Assembly (NCBI GenBank): GCA_027033555.1
Contig: JALVLE010000417.1
Location: 1 to 6,779 of the forward strand
Reading direction: 5' to 3'
DNA length: 6,779 bases
From: Caldifarciminota bacterium
GTDB lineage: Bacteria > Hydrothermota > Hydrothermia > UBA1063 > CAJXJZ01
Shown: piece after piece, positions 1 to 6,709 of the stretch
Numbering within the stretch: position 1 is the stretch's first letter
Layout: the number at the start of each line of letters is the position of its first letter
Position numbers and translations under genes: made by a program
The notes under the pieces: generated by a model
Seen by the model: only the letters and a program-made list of their open reading frames with translations
Told to the model about the DNA's origin: nothing
The model's database searches: none

Positions 1-74
1 CTTTTTAATCCCTCAAATTGCAAATAATCTAATATAATTTTTAATTTTTCTTTTTCTATTTTGTTTTCTTTCAT
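1..74 (-). CDS. 5' end of an unidentified downstream gene (partial)
   Basis: An ATG at 74-72 on the minus strand opens a frame of 24 codons that runs off the window edge. It follows a strong AAGGAGG with ideal spacing and lies 16 bases after the phosphatase stop, so it is very probably the next gene of the same operon. The product begins MKENKIEKEKLKI and continues with an alternation of Lys/Glu and Ile/Leu that suggests an amphipathic helix in a soluble protein. There is no signal peptide or membrane helix in the visible part. The coding strand is very A-rich. Nothing in these 24 residues identifies a family. Confidence 0.7.
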   Translation of the reverse strand, partial: MKENKIEKEKLKIILDYLQFEGLK

Positions 75-80
75 ATGTAA

Positions 81-87
81 CCTCCTT
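81..87 (-). promoter_or_regulatory. Ribosome binding site of the downstream partial gene
   Basis: AAGGAGG on the minus strand, six bases before an ATG at 74-72. This is close to the ideal Shine-Dalgarno sequence and spacing, and is the main reason for calling a new gene here. It sits in the 16-base gap after the phosphatase stop. Confidence 0.8.
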
Positions 88-90
88 GCA

Positions 91-1821
91 TTAATTATGT
101 TTTTCTTTGAAGCCTCTAAAAACTACTGAAAAATCCCCTTTTATGTTAACTGAATAAGAGCCTTTAGGTAATTTGATGGTATCACGTTGACCTTCAATTA
201 TTTTGCAACTATAAGGTAAACTTTCAGCAGGTAATTTCACCTTCATTTTTGGGGGTCTTTTTACTTTTGGTATAAAATGGACAATAACAGAATAAAAATC
301 AGAAGATAAACAGGTAAGATAAAATTTTTTCTTGAGCATAGAAAGTTCGCTCTTTGAAAATTTCATGTTATGGCGATTTCCGTTTCTATCAACAAAAACT
401 GCTTCCACCAAATAATAATTAGAAAATGTCACATGTGGATTTTGATTAACCAAATTTAGCTCAATATAAGGTTTTTCAGCTGGAGGATTGGATGTCATCC
501 TGCAACTTCCTATGTATATCAAACTGTCATTTTGAGAAAGACTCCGGGATTGAGTTCTAAAAACGGTATTATCTGGTGGTTGTCTGCTTTTAGAGCTTTC
601 CGATGTCCCCTTCTGCAAGCCTGGGGTGTTAAAAATGGTTATTCGCGTTATACGCGTTGAATCTTTTGTTATTTTGAGTACAGGAAATCCTCCTTTTTTA
701 TCATATACTACCAAAGTTCCTTCTGAGAGGCCCGCAAAATCCTTTAAAACTTCGTTTAATATATTTTTTTCTATTTCATACTGGTTATTGCTAATCTTTC
801 TTATCTCCAAAACCACCCGGTGGGGGGCAGAGGAATGAAACCACTTATTAATAAAAGAAGGAAGATGAGGCAAAGGACGTAAACTTAAGAAAGTTATTAC
901 AGCTATCCCTAAAACAAATAGCATAATGACTATTAATTGGGAAAAGGTTAAACGCACCGGTTTTTTTCTTCCAAACTGTTTTTTTGTGACACTCTCTAAT
1001 TTAAATAAGTTATGATTGACTCTCACTATTATATATGTGTTATTATCATCGCATTTTCCCTGTTTTATTGCATTTTCCAGTAAAGATGAGAGCTTCTCAT
1101 GTACGGTACACAAATCCTCGTAAGCAAGTATCTCAGCAAATTGAGTATGAGAAGCAAAAGATTCCCATACTCCATCTGTACAGAGGAATACCATATCATT
1201 TTCTTGAAGTTGTACCTGATTAATTCTAACCGGAATGTTGCTTAACTGTGGATGGAGAGAATATTGTAATTGATTTTTGGCTGGATGCCTGGCTATGTCG
1301 TCAATGGATATCTGCTTCTGCTCATACAGCGCCCAAATAAGACTGTCGTCTCTTGTTAACAGAAAAAGACGGGGACTTTTGTCTTTCCCATGAGACAAAG
1401 GAGTTATTTTACAATCCCCTTGGGTGCACAGACTATGGGGGACAGGGGTGAACACATACAGACGAGAGTCACCAATCCATGTGTAGTAAAGACTATACTT
1501 TTTTTCAGACCTTTTTTCTATTATAGCTGCTACAAGTGTGGTGCCCATATCGCTGCCCATGCTTTTTATGCGATTGAAAGCCTCTTTTAAGGCTGTTTTA
1601 AGTATTTCCACTGAATCCTTGTGATAATCTCTGCTAAATACTTCTAAAAAAGTTTCCACTACTGTTCTACTTGCAAGATCGCCGCGTGAATGACCTCCCA
1701 TGCCATCTGCAACTACTAATAAAACTTTGTCCTCTTTCACCTCCACAGCAAGGGCATCCTCTTGATAGGGCCGCGGCCCTTTATTATGCCTTATGAAGAA
1801 ATTCTTCTCACATTTACCCAT
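91..1821 (-). CDS. Membrane-anchored PP2C-family Ser/Thr protein phosphatase
   Basis: Protein of 576 residues. Residues about 7-270 are a PP2C (PPM) metal-dependent phosphatase: R17-P-Y-Q-E-D22, A38-D39-G-M-G-G, D91-M-G-T-T, G117-D118-S-R, L155-T-R-D-D-S, C214-T-D216-G and D259-N-N-T. The Asp residues that bind the two metals (D39, D216, D259) are present, so it should be active. An insert of about 25 residues with Cys132 and Cys137 lies between GDSRLY and LTRDDS. A basic stretch (279-290) precedes a single membrane helix (about 292-315), placing the phosphatase in the cytoplasm and residues 316-576 outside. That C-terminal half has no motif I recognise; it is rich in predicted beta strands and has Cys440, 504 and 539. 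Most bacterial PP2C enzymes of this kind are only about 240-260 residues and soluble. Inference: it dephosphorylates the two kinases and their FHA partners, possibly tuned by a signal sensed outside. Confidence 0.93.
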   Translation of the reverse strand: MGKCEKNFFIRHNKGPRPYQEDALAVEVKEDKVLLVVADGMGGHSRGDLASRTVVETFLEVFSRDYHKDSVEILKTALKEAFNRIKSMGSDMGTTLVAAIIEKRSEKKYSLYYTWIGDSRLYVFTPVPHSLCTQGDCKITPLSHGKDKSPRLFLLTRDDSLIWALYEQKQISIDDIARHPAKNQLQYSLHPQLSNIPVRINQVQLQENDMVFLCTDGVWESFASHTQFAEILAYEDLCTVHEKLSSLLENAIKQGKCDDNNTYIIVRVNHNLFKLESVTKKQFGRKKPVRLTFSQLIVIMLFVLGIAVITFLSLRPLPHLPSFINKWFHSSAPHRVVLEIRKISNNQYEIEKNILNEVLKDFAGLSEGTLVVYDKKGGFPVLKITKDSTRITRITIFNTPGLQKGTSESSKSRQPPDNTVFRTQSRSLSQNDSLIYIGSCRMTSNPPAEKPYIELNLVNQNPHVTFSNYYLVEAVFVDRNGNRHNMKFSKSELSMLKKKFYLTCLSSDFYSVIVHFIPKVKRPPKMKVKLPAESLPYSCKIIEGQRDTIKLPKGSYSVNIKGDFSVVFRGFKEKHN

Positions 1822-3298
1822 TTGTAAGCTCCTTTCGTATTGTTACTTCAAGCACTCCTTCAAAATCAAGATATCCCTGAAGGTCACTACTAAGGGTTAC
1901 AAGCGGTCTCAACGTGCTCTTTAACCGTTCTTTATCCAGTCTTACATTCAGTATATTTTTTCCAGGCGTTTCTACTTTATAAAAAGATGGACCATCAATG
2001 ATTTTTCCAGTCTCTATTTTAGCTGCCTCGGTAAAAATTATTTGAGTCCCCTCCATTGTAGGAAATAAAATTTTTTTACCCTTTTCATATCTAATTGGTT
2101 TTATCATCATGGTTGCATCATCAAACTTTAAAGGTAAATTTATCTTAACAGCAAACGGGATAGTAAGTTCCTCTTTAGACGTTTTTGACGACGGCAAATT
2201 GTCATTCAACTTTTCATTTGCAATTGATACACTCTTGTTTGTTTCTATAACAAGTGGGGTCACAGTAGCGGAGATGTTTGATTCCCTTAGCGCTCTTTTA
2301 AATGCATCTAAAAACTCGTTAGCATCTCCATACCTATTATCAGGGTTCCTATCGGTTGCCTTTTGTAAAACCTTACCTATGGACTCCGGAATTTTTCCTT
2401 CTGTAATTAACTCTTTAATAATATCTTCAGCAAAATTAACCGCAAGGGCATTTCCCTGAATGCCCATGAACTCCTTCCAGTTGGGAGTTCCAATCCAAAG
2501 TTCAGTAGCTACTATTCCCAGAGAGTACACGTCTATACGGGGATCCCTATGGTATTTTTCCATATTTGTCCAATATGCAGGATCAATATAGCGCTCAGTG
2601 CCGACAAGCCCTGTTTTTTGCGTGGTCCCCTGAGAAAATACCTGCTTATAGGTACCAAAATCGCTCAAGACATAATGAACACCCTGAGCCCCTCTGTCCA
2701 TAATGAGAATATTTTTCTGACTCATGTCCCTGTATACAATCATTTTTCTATGCAAATAAGACAACGCACTTGCAACTTCTCGTATTATTTTAATACGCTC
2801 CTGAAGGCTAATATCCGGATAAGTATGCATCAGTGTCTCCACATCTCCCTCTGCAAGCTCCATTATATAATAAGGGATCTCCTTCTTTTTTTTCCCTTTT
2901 CCTAAAACAAATGTGCCCGATTCTATAATTCCGATTATCCCAAGATGTGATTGCCTTTGTAAAATGTTTATTTCTTTCTGCAGCATCTTTTCGGATTCCA
3001 TTAGTTTTGAATCTGTTAAAATGATTCCTGGCTCCACCAGAAGATGAGCTGAGAGAGGCAATTTTAACGCGAAAAACTCATTTGTTTTCGGATTCACTAT
3101 TTTTAACACATATCCAAAACCTCCTCGCCCGATTACCCCTACGATATGATACAAAACATTATTAAGGGTAATTTCGTCCCACTCAGCAGGAATTAAGTGA
3201 TAAAAAGGTGGAAGCTCTTTAAGGTCCTGACTTCCGCAGTATATGCATACATCAATCTTGCTGCTGAAAAGCCTTTTACAATTATTACAAAGTTTCAT
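1814..3298 (-). CDS. Soluble protein kinase with N-terminal zinc ribbon, atypical catalytic loop and unknown C-terminal domain
   Basis: Protein of 494 residues without membrane helices. Residues 1-24 form a zinc ribbon (C4-x2-C7, C18-x2-C21), with the same spacing as the ribbon in the neighbouring kinase. The kinase domain (about 48-336) has the glycine loop G57-R-G-G-F-G62, Lys79, probable helix-C Glu109, D213-F-G215, G233-T and D256-V-Y-S-L-G. Its catalytic loop reads Y189-R-D191-M-S-Q-K-N196: Asp191 and Asn196 are present, but the Lys normally two residues after the Asp is Ser193, with Lys195 at Asp+4. The usual APE motif is D-P-A (239-241). ATP and metal ligands are intact, so it is probably active but divergent; substrate preference is uncertain. 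After a low-complexity Ser/Lys/Asn linker (about 340-378), residues 379-494 look beta-rich and match no family I recognise. It lies 12 bases after the FHA kinase gene and overlaps the phosphatase gene by eight bases. Confidence 0.9.
   Translation of the reverse strand: MKLCNNCKRLFSSKIDVCIYCGSQDLKELPPFYHLIPAEWDEITLNNVLYHIVGVIGRGGFGYVLKIVNPKTNEFFALKLPLSAHLLVEPGIILTDSKLMESEKMLQKEINILQRQSHLGIIGIIESGTFVLGKGKKKKEIPYYIMELAEGDVETLMHTYPDISLQERIKIIREVASALSYLHRKMIVYRDMSQKNILIMDRGAQGVHYVLSDFGTYKQVFSQGTTQKTGLVGTERYIDPAYWTNMEKYHRDPRIDVYSLGIVATELWIGTPNWKEFMGIQGNALAVNFAEDIIKELITEGKIPESIGKVLQKATDRNPDNRYGDANEFLDAFKRALRESNISATVTPLVIETNKSVSIANEKLNDNLPSSKTSKEELTIPFAVKINLPLKFDDATMMIKPIRYEKGKKILFPTMEGTQIIFTEAAKIETGKIIDGPSFYKVETPGKNILNVRLDKERLKSTLRPLVTLSSDLQGYLDFEGVLEVTIRKELTNG
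1829..1835 (-). promoter_or_regulatory. Ribosome binding site of the phosphatase gene
   Basis: AAAGGAG on the minus strand, seven bases before the ATG at 1821. It lies inside the last codons of the second kinase gene. It supports the ATG at 1821, which makes the two genes overlap by eight bases (1814-1821), over any later start. Confidence 0.8.
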
Positions 3299-3302
3299 AT
3301 TT

Positions 3303-3310
3303 CCCTCCTC
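3303..3310 (-). promoter_or_regulatory. Ribosome binding site of the second kinase gene
   Basis: GAGGAGGG on the minus strand, with the GGAGG core five bases before the ATG at 3298. It fills most of the 12-base gap after the stop of the FHA kinase gene, leaving no room for a separate promoter and supporting co-transcription. Confidence 0.8.
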
Positions 3311-4687
3311 TTACTTATAACTCATGTATTTTGCTATCTCCAATATGGTGCCACCCATTAAAAGATAATTCCCTGCCTCCAGCTGCACCTCCATTTTCCC
3401 CACTGGAATTCCACTATAGCGAGAGATATTGGTAGGTAATTTATATCCATTTTCTGAAAGATAGCCATCTATATAATATATCTCTTTTCCTTTCTTTATA
3501 ATCCTTCCATGAGTTCGGGAAATCCAATCATCAGAAGATATCAAAATGTTAGCTTTCTCTCTTCCTATAGTAATTTCAAAATCTTCCCCATCCAGGTCTA
3601 TAAGAATTGTGGGATATTTAAAATTGGGAATATCATAGAGATTTCTTCCAACCCTTACATTATCGGGAAGGTTTTGTACCTCTACTTCAGTGGTGATAGG
3701 CATTATGTGCAACGCAACATACCTGTAGGGTGCCCCACAATAATAGCAGAAACTGTTTCCCGGAGGAATGGATGCATTACAATTGAGGCAGGTATAATTG
3801 CCTTCTTCTCTTGGTTGTACTTTTATACCGCTTTCTTCAGACATTAAAATAGGGATTTCAGTGGAGTAGAAATAGGTTTCAATTAAATCCTTTAATTGTG
3901 GTCTCTGAGATGGATAAAAAGTTATCGCTCTTCGTATAAAATCTTGAAAAGGTTCATGAATATCCGCAATCCATTCTTCTGTCACACCTGTTCCATCTTC
4001 CCAGTATTTTTTTATCAGGGATTTTTTCATACAAAATGGAGGTGGCTCTCCTTTAATAAGAGATGCAATAGTCAACCCAAGCGCATACACATCCTGGAGT
4101 TTTTTTGCAGTTTTGATTCTTTCCTGCATCACTTTACCGGGAATATTTATTAAATCAGCTGCAGCTTTTTTTGCTTCTTTTCCCATACTTGGGAAATACT
4201 CTGGCGGTATGTAGCACGGCGTACCCGCAAGGACAAGCTCAGAAACACTATCCCTCCAAGATGCTATACCAAAATCAAGTATTACAGGTATTTGCTCCCG
4301 TACTCGTATGTTCTCTGGTTTAATATCTCTGTGTGCAATATTAATAGAATGTATCTGCGCAACGGCAAATATCAGTTGTTTTAAATATTCGTCATCTTTC
4401 TGTTTTTGATAGTACTCAAGTGCACTTTGTGGTAAATATTCCATCACATAGGCACGATACGAGGTAAGAATTTCATGTATTTTCACGATAAACTGTATAT
4501 TAAACTCCTTTCTGATTTCGTCAACTTTTATGGCTTCTTTGAAAAATCTTTCAAGTATATAGGGGGCAGTGAAAGAACTCTGTTTAAGCGCATATTCCTC
4601 CCTATTTTTTTCCACAAGGTACACCACCCCAAAACCTCCTGCCCCCAGTTTCCTCAAAATTTTATAATCACCTACCCTGTCACTCAT
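3311..4687 (-). CDS. Soluble Ser/Thr protein kinase with zinc ribbon and C-terminal FHA domain
   Basis: Hanks-type kinase of 458 residues with no membrane helix. The kinase domain (about 7-272) has the glycine loop G15-A-G-G-F-G20, ATP-site Lys35, probable helix-C Glu51, catalytic loop H119-R-D121-I-K123-P-E-N126, D138-F-G140, G155-T-P and P-P-E163, then D199-V-Y-A-L-G. All catalytic residues are present, so it should be active. A stretch of about 35 residues between PPE and DVYALG is some 20 longer than usual and Lys-rich. A zinc ribbon follows (C300-x2-C303, C314-x2-C317), then an FHA domain (about 368-453) with G375-R376, S390-R-T-H393-G and N413-G414. The FHA could bind the kinase's own autophosphorylation sites or recruit phosphorylated partners. 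The start overlaps the stop of the protease gene by four bases, and only a modest AAGGG lies upstream, so translation is probably coupled. The nearest known relatives in layout are cytoplasmic kinases of stress or secretion modules; the substrate is not evident. Confidence 0.93.
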   Translation of the reverse strand: MSDRVGDYKILRKLGAGGFGVVYLVEKNREEYALKQSSFTAPYILERFFKEAIKVDEIRKEFNIQFIVKIHEILTSYRAYVMEYLPQSALEYYQKQKDDEYLKQLIFAVAQIHSINIAHRDIKPENIRVREQIPVILDFGIASWRDSVSELVLAGTPCYIPPEYFPSMGKEAKKAAADLINIPGKVMQERIKTAKKLQDVYALGLTIASLIKGEPPPFCMKKSLIKKYWEDGTGVTEEWIADIHEPFQDFIRRAITFYPSQRPQLKDLIETYFYSTEIPILMSEESGIKVQPREEGNYTCLNCNASIPPGNSFCYYCGAPYRYVALHIMPITTEVEVQNLPDNVRVGRNLYDIPNFKYPTILIDLDGEDFEITIGREKANILISSDDWISRTHGRIIKKGKEIYYIDGYLSENGYKLPTNISRYSGIPVGKMEVQLEAGNYLLMGGTILEIAKYMSYK

Positions 4688-6708
4688 TCCAACAGCCCTT
4701 CTTTTAATTTAAAGTGGTAACTCTGAACCTCGCCAAGGAAGCGCATCAATACAGTTACTCCACATATTTTTAAAGGTACCAGGCTGTCAGGATTCAAACT
4801 CAATAAAAACAATGGTGAACCACTATAGCCAGGAAAGCTTTGAATACTTGTAATGATAAAATCATTTGTGGTGTCATATAAAAAGCCTACATTGTGATTC
4901 CTTATACCATTTGGATACCCAATAACTCCCAGGATAGCATTTTCCGGAACCTCACCCATATACACAACCGGTATTTTCTCTACAATCTCTTCGGATAAAA
5001 CTCCCTTAGGGAACTTTAAAAATGCAATCCCATCCTCTTTCCCATTCCCTCTGATAATTATACGCCGTTTCCAGAGATTAGAAGGGAGAAACATTATTCC
5101 CTTTCCATCAAACTTATCCTTGCACTTTTCATCCTCACACGTCCTTTTAATTGCATCATAATCTGTGACCGAATTTATTCCACAAGACATCAAAATCTCA
5201 GCAACTGTGTTAGCAAGTGTACGCGCGCTTTTCACATACTCTCTCCCCCCGCCAAGAAAGTTTAATGAATTATCTCCTCCTATAACATGCGAAACAGTAA
5301 CCGCATAAACATTTCCACTTTGATCTCTTACAAAAAACCCTGTACCCTCACCTATACCTACAGAATCTTTATTTTTTATAATAGATACAATCGGAAAAAC
5401 AAGTTGCAAATTTTGTAGCTCTTTATCTATAATCGCTATTACACTACGAGCACTATCAAGTATCTCCTTAGGCACAATATTTTTTCTCAAAGAACTGAGT
5501 TTATTTATCTCACTTTTCAAGCTGTCTATTTTCTGCCTGTCATAAATACGCCGTTGTTTTTCTCTTTCTAATTCCTCCTGAAGCTTTGCTATTTTCGCAT
5601 TTAGTTCTGCCAGATACCCACGTTTTTTTGCAATCAGAGTGTCATATTCTTCTATAACCTTCCGCAGGTTTTCAACTTTTGCTTTGAGCTCCCTGTTCTC
5701 CGCATAAGATCGTTTTATATAATCCCGGTACGCCTTATCCTGGAGCACACTAACTCCGCCAAAGAACGGCAGCCCCAGAATAGCTATTATTACAAAGAGT
5801 TTCATTGTACCCTGTAGTCTTTTAAATTCTTCACCTGCAAACCTGGCTGCCTGGTTAATAGTTTTCAAACTTACTCCGCTCTCCTTCATTGAATAATTAA
5901 CCTTAAAAGAAGGCCCATATCCCGAAACAAGAGATAAGGTTGAACCACTTGGCACTTCGGCTATGTTCTGATGTGGAACGCCATTTACCGAGAAAGCGTA
6001 GTTAAAAGACAATGGCTCATAGTACAACGTTTTGCCAATTACTTTAAGTATGCCATGTTTCCTGCTCACTGCTTTCCACTGAGCTCCTATAGGAACAGTA
6101 GCCCAATTGCTATCTCTCCCAAATTTGATTTCTGTATCGGAGAATTCCTTTGAAACACCTTTTTTCCATTCATCAGATATGTCCTCAAGAGGAGTCAACT
6201 TGGTTCTAAGAGAAATTGTAGCAGCTTTCAGGGTATTAGCAAGGGTTTGAGTCAAAGCCTGAGATTCAGACATGGGGATACCCTGTAAAGTAGAATTTAA
6301 AGAGCGTTTTGAACCCATTTTGAATATAGCAGCAACAAAAGCAAGAAAGAAGAATACAGTGGTATATAAAAGGCCCGCATAGGTATAAAATTCCATGTGA
6401 GCAGTAATCGCGTTTAACAGTTCGCCCAAAAGCAAAAGAGAAGCTGCAGCGAGAGTGAAACTTCTGAAGAAAAGAAGTGAGTTTGTAGTGTGTATAAAAA
6501 TTGTTATGAGCAAAATAACTGCCACTAAAATCACTATCCAGCCATCAAGACGTGAAATTCCCTGTGAAAAATTAGAAATAATCGGGATAAGCGTTGTAGA
6601 ACTTTTACCGAGAGGATGCGTAAGCGATGCGAACAAACCACTAATCAACACAAGCCAGTTTAAAAATATTCCAAAAGCTCCAAGCAATACAAATAACACA
6701 GCAAGCAT
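4684..6708 (-). CDS. Membrane protein with FHA domain, coiled coil and trypsin-like serine protease domain
   Basis: Predicted integral membrane protein of 674 residues with an unusual domain order. Hydrophobic helices lie near residues 2-29, 57-73, 78-98 and 109-129. An FHA domain (about 178-272) has the usual phosphothreonine-site residues: G197-R198, S215-R216-x-H218-G219 and N242-G243. A fifth helix (about 303-322) is followed by a charged coiled coil (about 325-412). The C-terminal part (about 436-660) is a trypsin/HtrA-like fold with His474 (TVSHV), a probable Asp559 and nucleophile Ser629 in GYSGSP. With the N-terminus inside, five helices put the FHA in the cytoplasm and the coiled coil plus protease outside; the Lys/Arg-rich segment after helix 4 agrees. 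Family knowledge: FHA domains bind phosphothreonine proteins. Inference: the neighbouring kinases regulate the protease through this domain. The substrate is unknown. The stop overlaps the next start as ATGA, implying translational coupling. The protease fold is a motif-based call; activity is not certain because the Asp region is irregular. Confidence 0.88.
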   Translation of the reverse strand: MLAVLFVLLGAFGIFLNWLVLISGLFASLTHPLGKSSTTLIPIISNFSQGISRLDGWIVILVAVILLITIFIHTTNSLLFFRSFTLAAASLLLLGELLNAITAHMEFYTYAGLLYTTVFFFLAFVAAIFKMGSKRSLNSTLQGIPMSESQALTQTLANTLKAATISLRTKLTPLEDISDEWKKGVSKEFSDTEIKFGRDSNWATVPIGAQWKAVSRKHGILKVIGKTLYYEPLSFNYAFSVNGVPHQNIAEVPSGSTLSLVSGYGPSFKVNYSMKESGVSLKTINQAARFAGEEFKRLQGTMKLFVIIAILGLPFFGGVSVLQDKAYRDYIKRSYAENRELKAKVENLRKVIEEYDTLIAKKRGYLAELNAKIAKLQEELEREKQRRIYDRQKIDSLKSEINKLSSLRKNIVPKEILDSARSVIAIIDKELQNLQLVFPIVSIIKNKDSVGIGEGTGFFVRDQSGNVYAVTVSHVIGGDNSLNFLGGGREYVKSARTLANTVAEILMSCGINSVTDYDAIKRTCEDEKCKDKFDGKGIMFLPSNLWKRRIIIRGNGKEDGIAFLKFPKGVLSEEIVEKIPVVYMGEVPENAILGVIGYPNGIRNHNVGFLYDTTNDFIITSIQSFPGYSGSPLFLLSLNPDSLVPLKICGVTVLMRFLGEVQSYHFKLKEGLLE

Positions 6709-6709
6709 A

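Noticed and set aside
20..70. A/T-rich low-complexity tract that could suggest an intergenic or origin-like region
   Set aside because: It is read through by the downstream partial gene, which has a strong ribosome binding site; the composition follows from Lys, Glu, Ile and Asn codons.
75..90. Terminator or promoter between the phosphatase and the downstream gene
   Set aside because: The gap is only 16 bases, is mostly ribosome binding site and has no inverted repeat.
644..656. Short inverted repeat CGCG-TTATA-CGCG
   Set aside because: It lies inside the phosphatase coding sequence where it encodes a Thr-Arg-Ile repeat, has arms of only four bases and no T-tract, so it is not a credible terminator or operator.
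626..838. Plus-strand open frames here and at 1035-1223, 1390-1590, 2109-2459, 2549-2905, 3509-3847, 3896-4153, 4475-4720, 5971-6153 and 6455-6769
   Set aside because: All lie opposite well-supported minus-strand genes with clear family motifs, encode no recognisable domain and read as antisense shadows.
2576..2734. Second kinase as a pseudokinase
   Set aside because: The glycine loop, Lys79, Asp191, Asn196 and DFG are all present, so loss of activity cannot be claimed from the altered Lys and APE positions alone.
91..3298. TerY-type triad (vWA protein, PP2C, zinc-ribbon kinase)
   Set aside because: A zinc-ribbon kinase next to a PP2C is suggestive, but no vWA or TerD-like gene lies in the window and the PP2C is membrane-anchored. 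It could be revisited with flanking sequence.
91..4687. Type VI secretion regulatory set (PpkA, PppA, Fha)
   Set aside because: Kinase, phosphatase and FHA are present, but no secretion structural gene is visible, both kinases are soluble with zinc ribbons, and the FHA protein carries a protease domain.
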